A stretch of 5,393 nucleotides of DNA from Methanomethylovorans sp. (GTDB lineage Archaea; Halobacteriota; Methanosarcinia; Methanosarcinales; Methanosarcinaceae), in contig JAHFZE010000012.1 in NCBI GenBank assembly GCA_020854785.1, forward strand, positions 1 to 5,393, written 5' to 3'. The notes under the pieces were generated by a model. The model worked only from the letters and a program-made list of their open reading frames with translations. It ran no database searches and was not told where the DNA came from. Both the position numbers and the translations under genes were made by a program. Below are positions 5,043 to 5,393 of the stretch, piece by piece (the first letter of the stretch is position 1; each line of letters begins with the position of its first letter).

Positions 5043-5381
5043 TTGGCAAATTATAGAAGCAACAATCGTAAGAAGAACTCACAAAGTGGAAGTAGCGGTC
5101 CTGAACAGATCACAAAAGTGCGTACCCCCCGCCAAAGAGATAATGAAGTATTTGCTACGGTTTCCAGTCTGCTTGGTGCTAATCGAGTAAGATTACAGTG
5201 CATGGATGGTATTGTGCGTATGGGCAGGATCCCCGGATCCAAGAAAAAAAGCATGTGGGTAAGGGAAGGCGATCTGGTCATTGCTACCCCCTGGGAAATA
5301 CAGGATTCAAAAGCTGATGTTATCTGGAGATATACCAGACCACAGGTAGACTGGCTTTCACGCAAGGGCTTCCTGAAATAA
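5043..5381 (+). CDS. eif1A: Translation initiation factor aIF1A (eIF-1A/IF1 family)
   Basis: aIF1A binds the A site of the small ribosomal subunit and, with aIF1 and aIF2, promotes mRNA scanning or start-codon selection and initiator tRNA placement. From TTG the protein has 112 residues, the usual archaeal size, beginning [11 protein letters not shown]. The first 25 or so residues are a basic, Ser/Asn/Gln-rich flexible tail. An S1-like OB-fold follows (about 33-95), with [31 protein letters not shown] and the [17 protein letters not shown] stretch typical of the family, then a short WLSRKGFLK tail. The ATG at 5016-5018 would add nine residues (MKIHNGGIS), part of which is the translated Shine-Dalgarno, so TTG is preferred. 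The stop is TAA. In many archaea a RIO-type kinase and a KH-domain protein follow this gene; only 12 bases remain here. Identity is near certain. Confidence 0.95.
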   Translation: MANYRSNNRKKNSQSGSSGPEQITKVRTPRQRDNEVFATVSSLLGANRVRLQCMDGIVRMGRIPGSKKKSMWVREGDLVIATPWEIQDSKADVIWRYTRPQVDWLSRKGFLK

Positions 5382-5393
5382 TTCGAGGCCTTA

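Noticed and set aside
5051..5365. A 104-codon minus-strand ORF opposite aIF1A
   Set aside because: It is antisense to a clearly recognised gene and its product shows no recognisable domain.

Overview
The window looks like chromosomal DNA of a methanogenic archaeon, most likely of the Methanosarcinaceae. The evidence is an archaeal translation factor aIF1A, TTTATATA-type TATA boxes, Shine-Dalgarno sites built on GGAGGTGAT, oligo-T terminators, moderate GC content and AT-rich spacers. A DEAD-box helicase of the methanogen DeaD type and a bacterial-type RsgA fit the same group. Genus cannot be fixed without a database search.

Layout. (1) Positions 2-1024, plus strand: rsgA, a circularly permuted GTPase for small-subunit maturation, cut at its 5' end by the window edge. 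(2) 1163-2767, minus: a DeaD/CsdA-like RNA helicase with a DbpA-type RNA-binding tail, convergent with rsgA. A TATA box places its start of transcription about 90 nt upstream, giving a long leader. (3) 2986-3075, minus: a 29-residue Lys/Ala/Pro-rich protein gene with a near-ideal Shine-Dalgarno, its own upstream TATA box, a leader of up to about 170 nt with inverted repeats, and oligo-T and hairpin termination signals. It lies out of frame inside a longer spurious ORF and is easily missed. (4) 3394-4644, minus: a LarA-family nickel-pincer enzyme with all recognisable cofactor and catalytic residues. Its conserved N-terminus extends 46 codons beyond the first usable ATG and appears to start at a non-canonical ATT (or ATC) behind a Shine-Dalgarno. 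(5) 4645-5042: a 398-base divergent regulatory region between larA and aIF1A with two TGATCA-centred palindromes, an 11-bp stem-loop and a repeated TTCTGAA motif. (6) 5043-5381, plus: aIF1A, starting at TTG behind GGAGG.

Three of the five genes serve ribosome assembly or translation (RsgA, DeaD-like helicase, aIF1A), although they are not one operon. The 29-residue protein is very basic and could bind nucleic acid, but that is inference. The LarA homologue is metabolic and stands alone here, with no larB, larC or larE in view. Both TAG stop codons in the window are backed up by an in-frame TAA two codons later, which is notable if the host decodes TAG as pyrrolysine. I see no CRISPR array, tRNA, rRNA, insertion sequence or phage gene. 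The undescribed material, if any, lies in the small gene with its leader and in the larA start.
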